A stretch of 64,000 bases of DNA. Source: Thiomicrorhabdus aquaedulcis. Lineage in GTDB: Bacteria > Pseudomonadota > Gammaproteobacteria > Thiomicrospirales > Thiomicrospiraceae. The translations under genes and the position numbers were made by a program. A model generated the notes under the pieces. That model saw only the letters and a list, made by a program, of their open reading frames with translations. It had not been told where the DNA came from and did not search any database. Shown here one piece after another: positions 33,859-43,494 of this stretch; position 1 is the first letter of the stretch, and every line of letters begins with the position of its first letter. The DNA lies in contig NZ_AP018722.1 of the NCBI RefSeq assembly GCF_004001325.1, forward strand, positions 124,001 to 188,000. Direction: 5' to 3'.

Positions 33859-35099
33859 CCTTGTCTACAAATCACACTACGAGCCATGCTGTGAGCCACG
33901 CTATAAACCATTGGGATGTGGTAATTATTGGTGCGGGCGCTTCGGGTTTAATGTGTGCCGCCACCGCCGGTTATAACGGTAAGCGGGTGCTGGTGCTGGA
34001 TCATGCGCCCAAAGCGGCGGCTAAAATCCGCATTTCGGGTGGCGGTAAATGTAACTTCACCAATTTAACGGTGACCCCTGCTCATTTTATCTGTCAAAAT
34101 CCGCATTTTGTTAAAAGTGCGCTGTCGCGTTACCCCAGCAGTGCGTTTATTGAGTTAGTAGAGCGCCACGGATTGGAGTACGAAACCCGCGAGCTGGGCA
34201 AGTTATTTTGCACGCAACGCGCGTCAGATTTAATTCAGATTTTACGCACCGAGTGCGATTGGGCTGGGGTTGAAGTGCAAACGCACACCCAGTTAAATAC
34301 CGTGCGCGCGTTACCCGAAGAGGGCGGATTTGTGCTCGACATTACCGACACGCTGAACGCCACGCATAGCGTATTACAGACCCAAAAAGTGGTGGTGGCC
34401 AGCGGCGCGTTGTCGTTTGCTAAATTAAAAGCCAGCGGTTTGGGCTATCAATTAGCCAAACAGTTTGGTTTAAACGTGCTGACCACTTCACCAGGCCTGG
34501 TGCCTTTGGTGTTTGAAGGCAAATGGTCTGATCGCATTGCGGCTTTAAGCGGGGTGGCGTTAGACGTGGTGGCAAGCTGCCAACAGGCGCAATTTGCGGA
34601 AGCGATGTTGTTTACCCATAACGGTTTAAGCGGTCCGGCGATGTTGCAAATATCCAACTACTGGCACATTGGCGAACCTGTTCACATTAATTTGTTACCA
34701 GGCCTGGTCGCTTTAGACGAGCTTAAAAAGCTCAAAAACTCGGGTCAAAGCCTGGTTAAATGGCTTAATCAAACCTGGCCAAAACGCTTTACCCAGGCCT
34801 GGTTAGAGTGGTTTCCCATAGAGCACCAGTTGTCTAATGTGCCCGACGAACTATTAGCCGATTACGCGCAAAAACTAACGCAATGGACGCTCTATCCCAA
34901 CGACACCGCCGGGTACGATAAGGCCGAAGTAACGTTGGGCGGCGTGGACACCGACGAGGTGTCGTCTAAAACCTTTGAAGCCAAAAAACAGCCCGGCCTG
35001 TATTTTATTGGCGAAGTCCTCGACGTGACCGGGCAACTGGGCGGCTACAACTTTCAATGGGCTTGGGCATCGGGCGTAGCCTGTGGGCTGGCGTTGTGA
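33855..35099 (+). CDS. HI0933/YhiN-family flavoprotein
   Basis: About 414 residues. FAD-binding VVIIGAGASGLMCAATAG at the N-terminus, then KIRISGGGKCNFTN, and a C-terminal YFIGEVLDVTGQLGGYNFQWAWASG, all diagnostic of the YhiN/BaiN family. Substrate is unknown. ATG 33855 overlaps the previous stop. Three palindrome copies (two exact, one near) fall in its coding sequence. Confidence 0.92.
   Translation: MTLSTNHTTSHAVSHAINHWDVVIIGAGASGLMCAATAGYNGKRVLVLDHAPKAAAKIRISGGGKCNFTNLTVTPAHFICQNPHFVKSALSRYPSSAFIELVERHGLEYETRELGKLFCTQRASDLIQILRTECDWAGVEVQTHTQLNTVRALPEEGGFVLDITDTLNATHSVLQTQKVVVASGALSFAKLKASGLGYQLAKQFGLNVLTTSPGLVPLVFEGKWSDRIAALSGVALDVVASCQQAQFAEAMLFTHNGLSGPAMLQISNYWHIGEPVHINLLPGLVALDELKKLKNSGQSLVKWLNQTWPKRFTQAWLEWFPIEHQLSNVPDELLADYAQKLTQWTLYPNDTAGYDKAEVTLGGVDTDEVSSKTFEAKKQPGLYFIGEVLDVTGQLGGYNFQWAWASGVACGLAL
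34490..34501. repeat. ACCAGGCCTGGT palindrome in the flavoprotein gene (1)
   Basis: Exact copy read as Pro-Gly-Leu-Val. Confidence 0.95.
34697..34708. repeat. ACCAGGCCTGGT palindrome in the flavoprotein gene (2)
   Basis: Exact copy read as Pro-Gly-Leu-Val. Confidence 0.95.
34792..34803. repeat. Near-exact palindrome CCCAGGCCTGGT
   Basis: 11 of 12 bases; read as Thr-Gln-Ala-Trp, so a different codon phase from the other two copies in this gene. Confidence 0.85.
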
Positions 35100-35170
35100 A
35101 CAACGTAAGTGACCTCAAGAACTTTTAAGAAAAAACCAAGAAAAACCAAGAAAAATTAAGAGAAACTTTT

Positions 35171-35620
35171 ATGAATTTATTAAATTTGGACTTGAGTCAT
35201 CGTGATTCATTTTCTAAAATCGTCAAGACGTTAGTGGGGCAGCATCATTCTGATCCCAATCAGATGTTGTTGCACGCCATCGAAAGCGAGGCCGACATTG
35301 AAATGAATTATTGGATGACCATGGTGTTGGTGCAAGAGCATTTTGTGTCGTCCCAACACGTGGTGGCAAAAGACGCAGCGGGTGCGCCCGTTAAAGCTTT
35401 ACATGCGGCGTGTTTACTGCAAAATGTGGGCGTTGTGGCCGCTTTGCTCGAATTAAAAGGCTACACTGGCTCGGTGACCGATAAAGAATATCAACTCACT
35501 GCGCGTATGGCGTCAAAACAAGAAGACCAAGTTATTTTGGGTTTGTTGATGAAATGCGCTCAAGATCAAGATGCGTTAGAACCTTTTATGCGCGCCTTGC
35601 AAGGCTCAACGTTACAATAA
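35171..35620 (+). CDS. Hypothetical protein, 149 aa
   Basis: Not recognised. Soluble, helical-looking; begins MNLLNLDLSHRDSFSKIVKT and has a repeated Ala/Leu pattern (ALHAACLLQNVGVVAALLELKG) that loosely recalls ankyrin-type helices, without a clear repeat. No signal peptide or membrane segment. It stands alone between the flavoprotein and peroxiredoxin genes. Confidence 0.65.
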   Translation: MNLLNLDLSHRDSFSKIVKTLVGQHHSDPNQMLLHAIESEADIEMNYWMTMVLVQEHFVSSQHVVAKDAAGAPVKALHAACLLQNVGVVAALLELKGYTGSVTDKEYQLTARMASKQEDQVILGLLMKCAQDQDALEPFMRALQGSTLQ

Positions 35621-35636
35621 TTAACAAGGTTGATTT

Positions 35637-35653
35637 GATAGTCAAAAACTATC
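35637..35653. promoter_or_regulatory. OxyR-half-site-like inverted repeat upstream of the peroxiredoxin gene
   Basis: GATAGT-CAAAA-ACTATC; the inner ATAG-N7-CTAT matches one half of the OxyR consensus. The second half is not convincing. Confidence 0.4.
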
Positions 35654-35771
35654 ATAGCAGTATAAACAATTAACTTTACTAATTGTTACATGCGCCATAA
35701 ACTGTGTACACGTTATTAAACAACTTCATTATTTTTATTTTTACTTTAATTATCAAGCTAGGAGTTTCACC

Positions 35772-36509
35772 ATGGCATTAGTCAACAAAGAAGGTCAAAA
35801 AGTTCCCAATGTAACGTTTCCAACGCGTAAGAATGGCGAATGGGTCAATGTGACTACCGATGAAATTTTTAAAGGTAAAACCGTTATTGTATTTTCACTT
35901 CCAGGTGCGTTTACGCCAACGTGTTCCTCTACTCATTTACCCCGTTACAACGAATTAGCACCGGTATTTTTTGCCAATGGCGTTGACGAGATTGTATGTG
36001 TATCGGTTAACGACACGTTTGTAATGAACGAATGGGCTAAAGACCAAGAATCTAACAATGTGCGTTTAATTCCAGACGGTAACGGTACGTTTACAGATGG
36101 TATGGGCATGTTGGTTAACAAAGGCGATATTGGCTTTGGTATGCGTTCATGGCGCTATTCTATGTTGGTAAAAGATGGTGTGGTTCAAAAAATGTTTATT
36201 GAACCAGAAGTAGAAGGTGACCCATTTGAAGTGTCGGATGCCGACACCATGTTGAACTTTATCAACCCAAATGCCAAAGCACCTAAAGTTGCGACCATTT
36301 TCACTAAGCCAGGTTGCCCTTACTGTGCAAAAGCTAAAGCAATGCTAGAAGACAACGGCATCAGCTATGAAGAAATTATTATTTCAAGCAGCGGCGTATC
36401 TTCACGTACTTTACGCGCCGTGGCCAATGCATCTACCGTTCCACAAGTGTTTATCGAAGGTGAGCACATTGGTGGATCTGACGATTTAGAAGTGTTTTTA
36501 GCAAAATAA
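35772..36509 (+). CDS. Peroxiredoxin-glutaredoxin fusion (PGdx)
   Basis: 245 residues. The N-terminal Prx5-type peroxiredoxin has the peroxidatic Cys in [14 protein letters not shown] (~residue 50); the C-terminal glutaredoxin domain has GCPYC (~residues 179-182) and [18 protein letters not shown]. It reduces peroxides using glutathione, as characterised for Haemophilus PGdx. AGGAG is well placed. Glutathione reductase follows downstream, forming a peroxide-detoxifying pair. Confidence 0.95.
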   Translation: MALVNKEGQKVPNVTFPTRKNGEWVNVTTDEIFKGKTVIVFSLPGAFTPTCSSTHLPRYNELAPVFFANGVDEIVCVSVNDTFVMNEWAKDQESNNVRLIPDGNGTFTDGMGMLVNKGDIGFGMRSWRYSMLVKDGVVQKMFIEPEVEGDPFEVSDADTMLNFINPNAKAPKVATIFTKPGCPYCAKAKAMLEDNGISYEEIIISSSGVSSRTLRAVANASTVPQVFIEGEHIGGSDDLEVFLAK

Positions 36510-36517
36510 TCTTATTC

Positions 36518-36539
36518 AGTTCACCAGGCCTGGTGAACT
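36518..36539. repeat. 22-nt palindrome after the PGdx gene
   Basis: AGTTCACCAGG/CCTGGTGAACT, with the 12-bp palindrome at 36523-36534. A second, classic terminator follows 25 bases later. Confidence 0.92.
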
Positions 36540-36564
36540 AAAGTAAGCCAATTGCTAAACGTTT

Positions 36565-36590
36565 AAAGGGCCTTTTTTAAGGCCCTTTTT
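36565..36590 (+). terminator. Terminator after the PGdx gene
   Basis: AAAGGGCC...GGCCCTTT stem with T-rich loop and a trailing T run. Confidence 0.88.
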
Positions 36591-36641
36591 AGTTTAAAGG
36601 TCTCTTAAAAGACGATGCAAACAGTAAACAAAGGAACAACC

Positions 36642-37997
36642 ATGAAATACGATTATGATGTGATTGCCATTGGCGCGGGAAGCGGAGGTTTGTCGGTAGT
36701 AGAGCGCGCGGCCGAATACGGAAAAAAATGTGCAGTGGTCGAGGCTAAAAAATTGGGTGGCACGTGCGTTAACATTGGTTGCGTGCCCAAAAAAGTGATG
36801 TGGTTTGGCGCACACATTGCCGAAGCCTTACGTGATGCACCCGACTTTGGATTTGATATAGAGCACAAAGGTTTCACGTGGAGCAAGTTGGTGGCGGCGC
36901 GTCAAAATTACATTAACAACATCACCACGTGGTACGACGGTTACATGAAGGACAAGGGTGTCGAAGTGTTGCACGGTTGGGGCAGTTTTGTGGACAATCA
37001 CACCGTGTCGGTCGATGGCAAACATTACACCGCCGAAACCATTGTTATTGCCCCAGGTGGCATTCCGCTGATTCCAAACGAAACCGAAAACGGTGCGCTA
37101 GGGTTAACGTCGGACGGTTTTTTTGCCCTAACCGAACAGCCTAAAAAAGTCGCGGTGATTGGCAGTGGTTACATTGCGGTTGAATTAGCCGGAGTGTTTC
37201 AAGCCTTGGGTACCGACACGACGTTAATTAGCCGTAAAGATTTGGTGTTGCGCGGCTTTGACGACATGATTCGCGAAACCTTAACCGATGCCATGTTAGA
37301 AAGCGGCATTAAAAAAGAGTACCATTTTGCGGTCAAAAAATTAGAGCGTGTTGCTGACGGCACATTAACCATTCACAGCACCGACGGTCAAAGCGTAGGT
37401 GGCTTTAACGAAGTGGTGTGGGCCGTCGGTCGTGAAACACTGATTGAACCATTGGCGTTACAAAACGTAGGCATTGAAGCAAACGGTTACGGTTTTATTG
37501 ACGTGGACGACTGTCATAAAACCGTGGTAGACAATATTTACGCGATTGGCGATGTCACCGGTCAAGCACAATTAACGCCCGTAGCCATTCGCGCTGGGCG
37601 TTATTTGGCTGAACGTTTGTACAATAATAAGCCTAATTTAAAGTTGGACTTAAGCATTGTTCCCACGGTGATTTTTTCGCACCCTCCGGTGGGCACCATT
37701 GGTTTGGCTGAGCACGACGCACAACGTAAATACGGCCATGACAACGTTAAGGTGTACACGTCTATTTTTACCCCAATGCGCTATGCGTTTACGCAGCACA
37801 AAATTAAAACAGCGTTAAAATTGGTGGTAACCGGTGCGGATGAGAAAGTGGTGGGCATTCACATTGTGGGTGACGGCGCGGATGAAATGCTGCAAGGTTT
37901 TGCAGTAGCGGTGCAAATGGGTGCGACTAAAGCCGATTTGGACGCGACCATTGCCATTCACCCTTCTAGTTCTGAAGAGCTGGTGACCATGCGTTAA
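36642..37997 (+). CDS. gor: Glutathione reductase
   Basis: 451 residues. FAD motif [17 protein letters not shown], redox-active disulfide [13 protein letters not shown], an NADPH-binding [14 protein letters not shown] with Arg residues after the third strand (ISRKDLVLR), and the C-terminal catalytic His in [15 protein letters not shown] 36642 has AAAGGA 8 bases upstream. It supplies reduced glutathione for the PGdx enzyme encoded just upstream. Confidence 0.95.
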   Translation: MKYDYDVIAIGAGSGGLSVVERAAEYGKKCAVVEAKKLGGTCVNIGCVPKKVMWFGAHIAEALRDAPDFGFDIEHKGFTWSKLVAARQNYINNITTWYDGYMKDKGVEVLHGWGSFVDNHTVSVDGKHYTAETIVIAPGGIPLIPNETENGALGLTSDGFFALTEQPKKVAVIGSGYIAVELAGVFQALGTDTTLISRKDLVLRGFDDMIRETLTDAMLESGIKKEYHFAVKKLERVADGTLTIHSTDGQSVGGFNEVVWAVGRETLIEPLALQNVGIEANGYGFIDVDDCHKTVVDNIYAIGDVTGQAQLTPVAIRAGRYLAERLYNNKPNLKLDLSIVPTVIFSHPPVGTIGLAEHDAQRKYGHDNVKVYTSIFTPMRYAFTQHKIKTALKLVVTGADEKVVGIHIVGDGADEMLQGFAVAVQMGATKADLDATIAIHPSSSEELVTMR

Positions 37998-38061
37998 AAT
38001 GGTCGAGATGTGCTTGCCTATGTTGCACTGTGCAAGATGGGTTGAACAAAATGCGTATAGC

Positions 38062-38090
38062 AAAAAAGACCGATGATTCGGTCTTTTTTT
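38062..38090. terminator. Bidirectional terminator between gor and the PilZ gene
   Basis: AAAAAAGACCGA-TGA-TTCGGTCTTTTTTT. Confidence 0.92.
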
Positions 38091-38134
38091 ATGGGCGAAA
38101 GAATTACAAAATTAACTCTAAGTGCGCGTGGTTT

Positions 38135-38494
38135 CTAGCTAATCGCGGTAAAAAACTTAATGTATTGAGTCGATTTTTGGGCTAAATGCCCACCAATATA
38201 AAACTCAAGTTCTACCTCTTCACAGATGTGAACTTTTACATCCAAGTTAACCGGAACCATGGTGTTTAGGTCAAGGCATTCAAACGTAATCTGAATTTGA
38301 TCGTCCACTTCCAGCGGCACGGCCGACAAAAAACCAATGCCATTGGCCGATAAATTGGTGATGGTGGTGTAAATCACTCGACCTTTTTGCAATAATAACG
38401 ACGGAATGTGAGTGGGCAAACGCGCCTCACGCCGGCGTTCAAGGTATTCACGATCGGTGTGGGGTGTTAATAAACTCGAGTTGAGTGAGGTCAT
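38135..38494 (-). CDS. PilZ-domain c-di-GMP receptor
   Basis: 119 residues. The c-di-GMP-binding RxxxR box is seen in RRREAR (~residues 20-25), and the D/NxSxxG box in NLSANGIGF (~residues 48-56). It is a single-domain PilZ protein, so probably an adaptor acting on a motility or adhesion target. Confidence 0.85.
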   Translation of the reverse strand: MTSLNSSLLTPHTDREYLERRREARLPTHIPSLLLQKGRVIYTTITNLSANGIGFLSAVPLEVDDQIQITFECLDLNTMVPVNLDVKVHICEEVELEFYIGGHLAQKSTQYIKFFTAIS

Positions 38495-38785
38495 AACAAT
38501 ATCCGTAAACTGGTTGGGTAATTAGTAAATATTCTAATTTATTTTTATACATACTACTGTCTATGGATACACTTGTAAAGTATTGTAAAAGATATCTTAC
38601 AATACCGTTAATCTATTAAAAATAGCAATATAGTGTGCAGTAAGATGATTCATGCAAGCGTTAATAGAAAGACTTTAAACGAGAGAAACTTTGGTTAGAC
38701 TGAGGAATAATTTGATCGAATTTATACTTTATAAATCGTGAATATAACGGGTAGGATTTTACTTTAAACAGTTATTGGAGGTTAA
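38495..38785. other. Divergent intergenic region, PilZ gene / carbonic anhydrase gene
   Basis: 291 AT-rich bases carrying both promoters. It holds the inverted repeat at 38580-38605; no other gene or RNA is visible. Confidence 0.5.
38580..38605. promoter_or_regulatory. Inverted repeat, candidate operator
   Basis: GTATTGTAA-N8-TTACAATAC, nine perfect base pairs on each side, about 85 bases upstream of the PilZ gene start. It has no T-tract, which favours a protein-binding site. The regulator is unknown. Confidence 0.55.
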
Positions 38786-39337
38786 ATGACAATTCGATCG
38801 TATAAAGGCATTGTGCCAAAAATAGCCGATTCGGCTTGGGTGGACGTCAGTGCGGTGGTCATTGGGCGATGTGAACTGGCACAAGATGCAAGTATTTGGC
38901 CAAATGCGACGTTGCGTGGCGATGTAAACGACATTGTGATTGGGGCGCGCACCAATATTCAAGATGGCGCTGTGGTGCATACCACGCACGAAAGTGCTGT
39001 TTCAAAAGGATCAAAATGCATTGTGGGGCAAGACGTCACCATTGGTCATAATGTGGTATTACACGGTTGCATTATTGAAGACGAATGTCTGATTGGCATG
39101 GGTGCGGTGGTGTTGGACAACGCGGTGGTGCAAACTCATGTGCTGGTCGCCGCCAACAGTTTGGTGCCGGCGGGTAAAGTGCTAGAAAGTGGCTATTTGT
39201 ATATGGGGTCGCCCGTCAAGCAGGCGCGCTTGTTAACCGAGCAAGAAATAGCCTTTTTTAAGTATTCGGCCGCGCATTACGTGCGTCTAAAGCAAGATTA
39301 TGAAGCGGAAGAATTAGCCAATACCAATAATGGTTAG
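38786..39337 (+). CDS. Gamma-carbonic-anhydrase-family protein
   Basis: 183 residues of left-handed beta-helix hexapeptide repeats (e.g. IVGQDVTIGHNVVLHGCII). Metal-ligand histidines appear in VVHTTHE and TIGHNVVLHG, as in YrdA/CaiE-type gamma-CAs. Whether it hydrates CO2 is not certain; in a putative autotroph it could, but many family members have other roles. GGAG is well placed. Confidence 0.88.
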   Translation: MTIRSYKGIVPKIADSAWVDVSAVVIGRCELAQDASIWPNATLRGDVNDIVIGARTNIQDGAVVHTTHESAVSKGSKCIVGQDVTIGHNVVLHGCIIEDECLIGMGAVVLDNAVVQTHVLVAANSLVPAGKVLESGYLYMGSPVKQARLLTEQEIAFFKYSAAHYVRLKQDYEAEELANTNNG

Positions 39338-39362
39338 CTCGTATAAAGCCCAAAGCTCGCGT

Positions 39363-39389
39363 AAAAATCGTAAGCGTTTTACGATGTTT
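39363..39389. terminator. Terminator between carbonic anhydrase gene and aroE
   Basis: ATCGTAA-GCGTT-TTACGAT with A and T runs on either side; its right end touches the aroE stop codon. Confidence 0.75.
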
Positions 39390-40236
39390 TAAGGCGTTGA
39401 TGTTTTTGCCATCTGCGCTCTCACCTCGGCAATCACCTCAGTCATATTGGGGCGTACGCCGCGCCATACATAAAACGCCTCGGCCGCTTGTCCCACCAAC
39501 ATGCCTAAACCGTCTAGCGCTTGACAGGTGGGTTGCGCGCGCTTGGCCCAGTCCATAAACACCGTGGGTTGTTGGCCGTACATCATGTCGTACACCAAGC
39601 TATTTTTTCCAATCACCTGGTCGGTGATGGGTGGAATCTTACCTTCCAAGCTGGCTGAAGTACCGTTGATGATAATGTCAAACGGGTGAGCTGGAATATC
39701 ATCCCAGCCGCTGGCGCTTAAGGTTGTCGGGGTATTAAAACGTTGCATTAGCGCATTAGCGCGACTGTCAGTGCGGTTGGCAATGTGTACCAGGCCTGGT
39801 TGTTTGTTTAATATCGGCTCTAAAACGCCTTGCACAGCACCGCCTGCGCCCAAAATAAGCACCGATTGCTCTTTAAACAGTCGTTTGGCATTTAGTTCAA
39901 TGTCGTTCACCAAGCCAACCCCGTCTGTGTTGTCGCCCAGGCTGGTGCCGTCGGCATTAAAGAGTAAGGTGTTAACCGCTTGCGCGGTTTGCGCCCGCGC
40001 GGTTAGCTGGGTGGCGTATTCAAATGCGTCCAGTTTAAAGGGTACGGTTACATTAACGCCTTTGTAGCCGCGATGGCGTAAATCGGCCATGGCCCAGGCA
40101 AAGGTTGTATCGTCGGTGTCAATACAAATGGCCTCGTATGCCATGTCTTGTTGTGTTTGTTCGGCAAACAGGCGGTGAATTAAAGGCGACTTTGAATGGC
40201 TAATGGGGTTGCCCACCACCGCGTATAAATCGGTCA

Positions 40237-40237
<1 letters not shown>
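39389..40237 (-). CDS. aroE: Shikimate dehydrogenase
   Basis: 282 residues. Substrate-binding GNPISHSKSPLIH, catalytic Lys in NVTVPFKLDAF, the NADP loop LILGAGGAVQGVLEPI followed by ANRTDSRA, and late LDGLGMLVGQAAEAF. It reduces 3-dehydroshikimate with NADPH in aromatic amino acid synthesis. Its ATG overlaps the hemB stop by one base (TAATG). Confidence 0.96.
39789..39800. repeat. ACCAGGCCTGGT palindrome in aroE
   Basis: Exact copy; read on the minus strand as Pro-Gly-Leu-Val just before the NADP-binding NRTDSR. Confidence 0.95.
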
Positions 40238-41343
<1,106 letters not shown>

Positions 41344-41421
41344 TTAAAACTAAAAACGCAATCGAAAAACTGAGTGGTTAATCATACCTTTCAACTTATT
41401 AAAAATAAAGGAGGCTAAACA

Positions 41422-41871
41422 GTGGGCGATTGGATGGAGTATCTGTTTTTTGATTTAGGGTTGGCACAACGCTTTAAAATGTTTTGTGGAAACCTAAACA
41501 TTGCCGCAGAGTTAGAAGCCGGTCAAACGCACACCGGTGAGGCCAGTTTTACCGTTAAAGTTTCGGATGCAATAGACGAAAACGTACTAGAACAACTTGA
41601 AACGCAGTACAGTGAAGTGTTGTTTGGTGAACAAGCCGCTTTATTGGACGAAAATGATGCATACGGTGCATTGGCAGATTCATGTGGTGTGCAAGTGCAA
41701 TTGCAATCGGGGCTGTTTACCACGATAGCAATTCATCCTGTTATTATGAATAAAATTTTATCGGTGCTGAGCGTCGATGAATTGCAACATTTTTTAAATC
41801 AAGTGGCCGAAGACATCGAAAATCCCAAAAACGGTCCGGTATGTGCAAGAAAAGTTTTACCCACTATATGA
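41422..41871 (+). CDS. Hypothetical protein, 149 aa, upstream of soxC
   Basis: Not recognised. It uses a GTG start at 41422 supported by a perfect AAGGAGG six bases upstream. Acidic and soluble; begins MGDWMEYLFFDLGLAQRF and ends ENPKNGPVCARKVLPTI. Two Cys-containing stretches (MFCGNL, DSCGVQVQ) are seen but no motif. Same strand as soxC, 261 bases before it, separated by a good promoter. Confidence 0.7.
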   Translation: MGDWMEYLFFDLGLAQRFKMFCGNLNIAAELEAGQTHTGEASFTVKVSDAIDENVLEQLETQYSEVLFGEQAALLDENDAYGALADSCGVQVQLQSGLFTTIAIHPVIMNKILSVLSVDELQHFLNQVAEDIENPKNGPVCARKVLPTI

Positions 41872-41966
41872 TGTGTTATAGAGGTTTAAAAAGGGCTAAA
41901 TAGCCGTTTGATAGAAAATATGCGAACCACTCATAAAAAATTATATAAGAGAATGCTAATTTTTCT

Positions 41967-41978
41967 AGTGTTTACACT
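41967..41978. promoter_or_regulatory. Inverted repeat AGTGT-TT-ACACT at the sox promoter
   Basis: Five-base arms with a two-base spacer, ending at the first base of the -35 hexamer; a possible regulator site. Confidence 0.35.
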
Positions 41979-42006
41979 TGCAGTCGGTAAACTTAAAATT
42001 TATGAT
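41978..42006 (+). promoter_or_regulatory. Sigma70-type promoter of soxCD
   Basis: TTGCAG (41978-41983), 17-bp spacer, TATGAT (42001-42006). It implies a leader of roughly 120 bases before the soxC ATG. Confidence 0.65.
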
Positions 42007-42132
42007 TACTGACCAGCAATAACTGTATTGGCCCGTAATGAGAGTCTAAGCAGTACAGGCTGATAATAATAACCAAAACTCTTGAATCTGGGGTGTTACT
42101 TAACCAACGGTAAGACCATCAAGGAGCAATAA

Positions 42133-43494
42133 ATGACAGATAAAATCGTAGAGAAGGTCGCGGTTCAGACTGAAGAAAGTCGTAACCAAGGACGTCGCGC
42201 CTTTTTGAAAGGCAGTGCCGCAGTAGCTGGGGGAGTGATGTTCACTCAAGCAGCGAGTGCCACAGATAAAATGGGATATGATGCTAAAAAAGCAGTAGCA
42301 CCATACGCCGGTAAAGAAGAAGTAACAAAAGTACTAGAAGATGGTGCTGCACGTAAGTCTTTAGGTTTTGGTGTTCGTAAGTATCCTTACGGCATGCCTT
42401 CTCCTTTTGAAAAAGAAGTGCAACGTCGTACTTTAGAGTGGTTGACTCCGGATGCGATTGCATCTATCACTATGACGCCACTACAAAGCTTGCACGGTAT
42501 TATCACGCCTAACGGTTTGCACTTTGAGCGTTACCATGGTGGTGTACCAACCATTAACCCAGATGAGCACCGTTTGGTTATTCACGGTTTGGTTGAACGC
42601 CCATTAATTTTTACAATGGACGACTTAAAGCGTTTCCCTTCAGTTTCACGTATTCATTTTGTTGAGTGCCCAGCTAACGGCGCAATGGAATGGAAAGGCG
42701 TGCAGCTAAACTCAGTACAATGGACTCACGGAATGATGTCGTGCGTTGAGTACACAGGGGTTCGTTTGTCTGACTTGTTAAAAGAAGCGGGTATTAAACC
42801 TGAAGGTACTTGGTTGATTCCAGAAGGTGCCGACGCGGCAGGTCTAACGCGTTCTATTCCTATGGATTTGGCAATGGATGACTGTTTTGTAGCATACGCG
42901 CAAAACGGTGAAGCCTTACGTCGTGAACAAGGTTACCCTATTCGTTTAGTGGTTCCTGGTTGCGAAGCTAACATGTGGGTTAAATACTTACGTCGTATTC
43001 ACGTTACCGATTCACCGGCTCAACACCGTGAAGAAACGTCTAAATACACAGAATTAATGCCTGATGGTTCATCACAGCGTTTTTCTTGGTACATGGAAGC
43101 CAACTCGGTTATAACGTATCCTTCACCTGACTTTAAAATGCAAGGTCCTGGTAAATACTACATTCGTGGTATCGCTTGGTCTGGTCGTGGTAAAGTGGCT
43201 CATGTGGATATCACCATGGACGGCGGTAAAACATGGAAAGAAGCACATTTTACGTCAGCTGTGTTGGACAAAGCTTGGACTCGTTTTGAAATTGAATGGG
43301 ACTGGGATGGTAAAGAAGCGTTCTTGATGAGTCGCGTAACAGATGAAACTGGTTATGTTCAACCTCCAATGCCGCAAATGCGTGCATTAGAAGGAACTAA
43401 CAACGTATATCACCGTACAGCGATGGTTACATGGCGTGTACATGCGTGGGATGAAGGTCAATTCGGAGGCTTAGTAGAAAATGTTCAGTACTAA
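42133..43494 (+). CDS. soxC: Sulfane dehydrogenase molybdoprotein SoxC
   Basis: 453 residues. A twin-arginine signal (GRRAFLKGSAAVAGG) directs export of the folded Mo enzyme. The sulfite-oxidase-fold Mo domain carries the Mo-ligand Cys in FVECPANGAMEW, followed by a C-terminal dimerisation domain (GIAWSGRGKVAHVDITMDGG). With SoxD it oxidises the sulfane sulfur bound to SoxYZ, removing six electrons. It has a strong ribosome site (AAGGAGC). Codon use is biased to frequent codons, suggesting high expression. Cofactor synthesis genes follow downstream. Confidence 0.94.
   Translation: MTDKIVEKVAVQTEESRNQGRRAFLKGSAAVAGGVMFTQAASATDKMGYDAKKAVAPYAGKEEVTKVLEDGAARKSLGFGVRKYPYGMPSPFEKEVQRRTLEWLTPDAIASITMTPLQSLHGIITPNGLHFERYHGGVPTINPDEHRLVIHGLVERPLIFTMDDLKRFPSVSRIHFVECPANGAMEWKGVQLNSVQWTHGMMSCVEYTGVRLSDLLKEAGIKPEGTWLIPEGADAAGLTRSIPMDLAMDDCFVAYAQNGEALRREQGYPIRLVVPGCEANMWVKYLRRIHVTDSPAQHREETSKYTELMPDGSSQRFSWYMEANSVITYPSPDFKMQGPGKYYIRGIAWSGRGKVAHVDITMDGGKTWKEAHFTSAVLDKAWTRFEIEWDWDGKEAFLMSRVTDETGYVQPPMPQMRALEGTNNVYHRTAMVTWRVHAWDEGQFGGLVENVQY

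Noticed and set aside
36596-36607. AAAGGTCTCTTA, like a MITE end
   Set aside because: Isolated match without partner end.
36870-36885. Second parS candidate (GGTTTCACGTGGAGCA)
   Set aside because: Inside gor, with the right half mismatched at several consensus positions.
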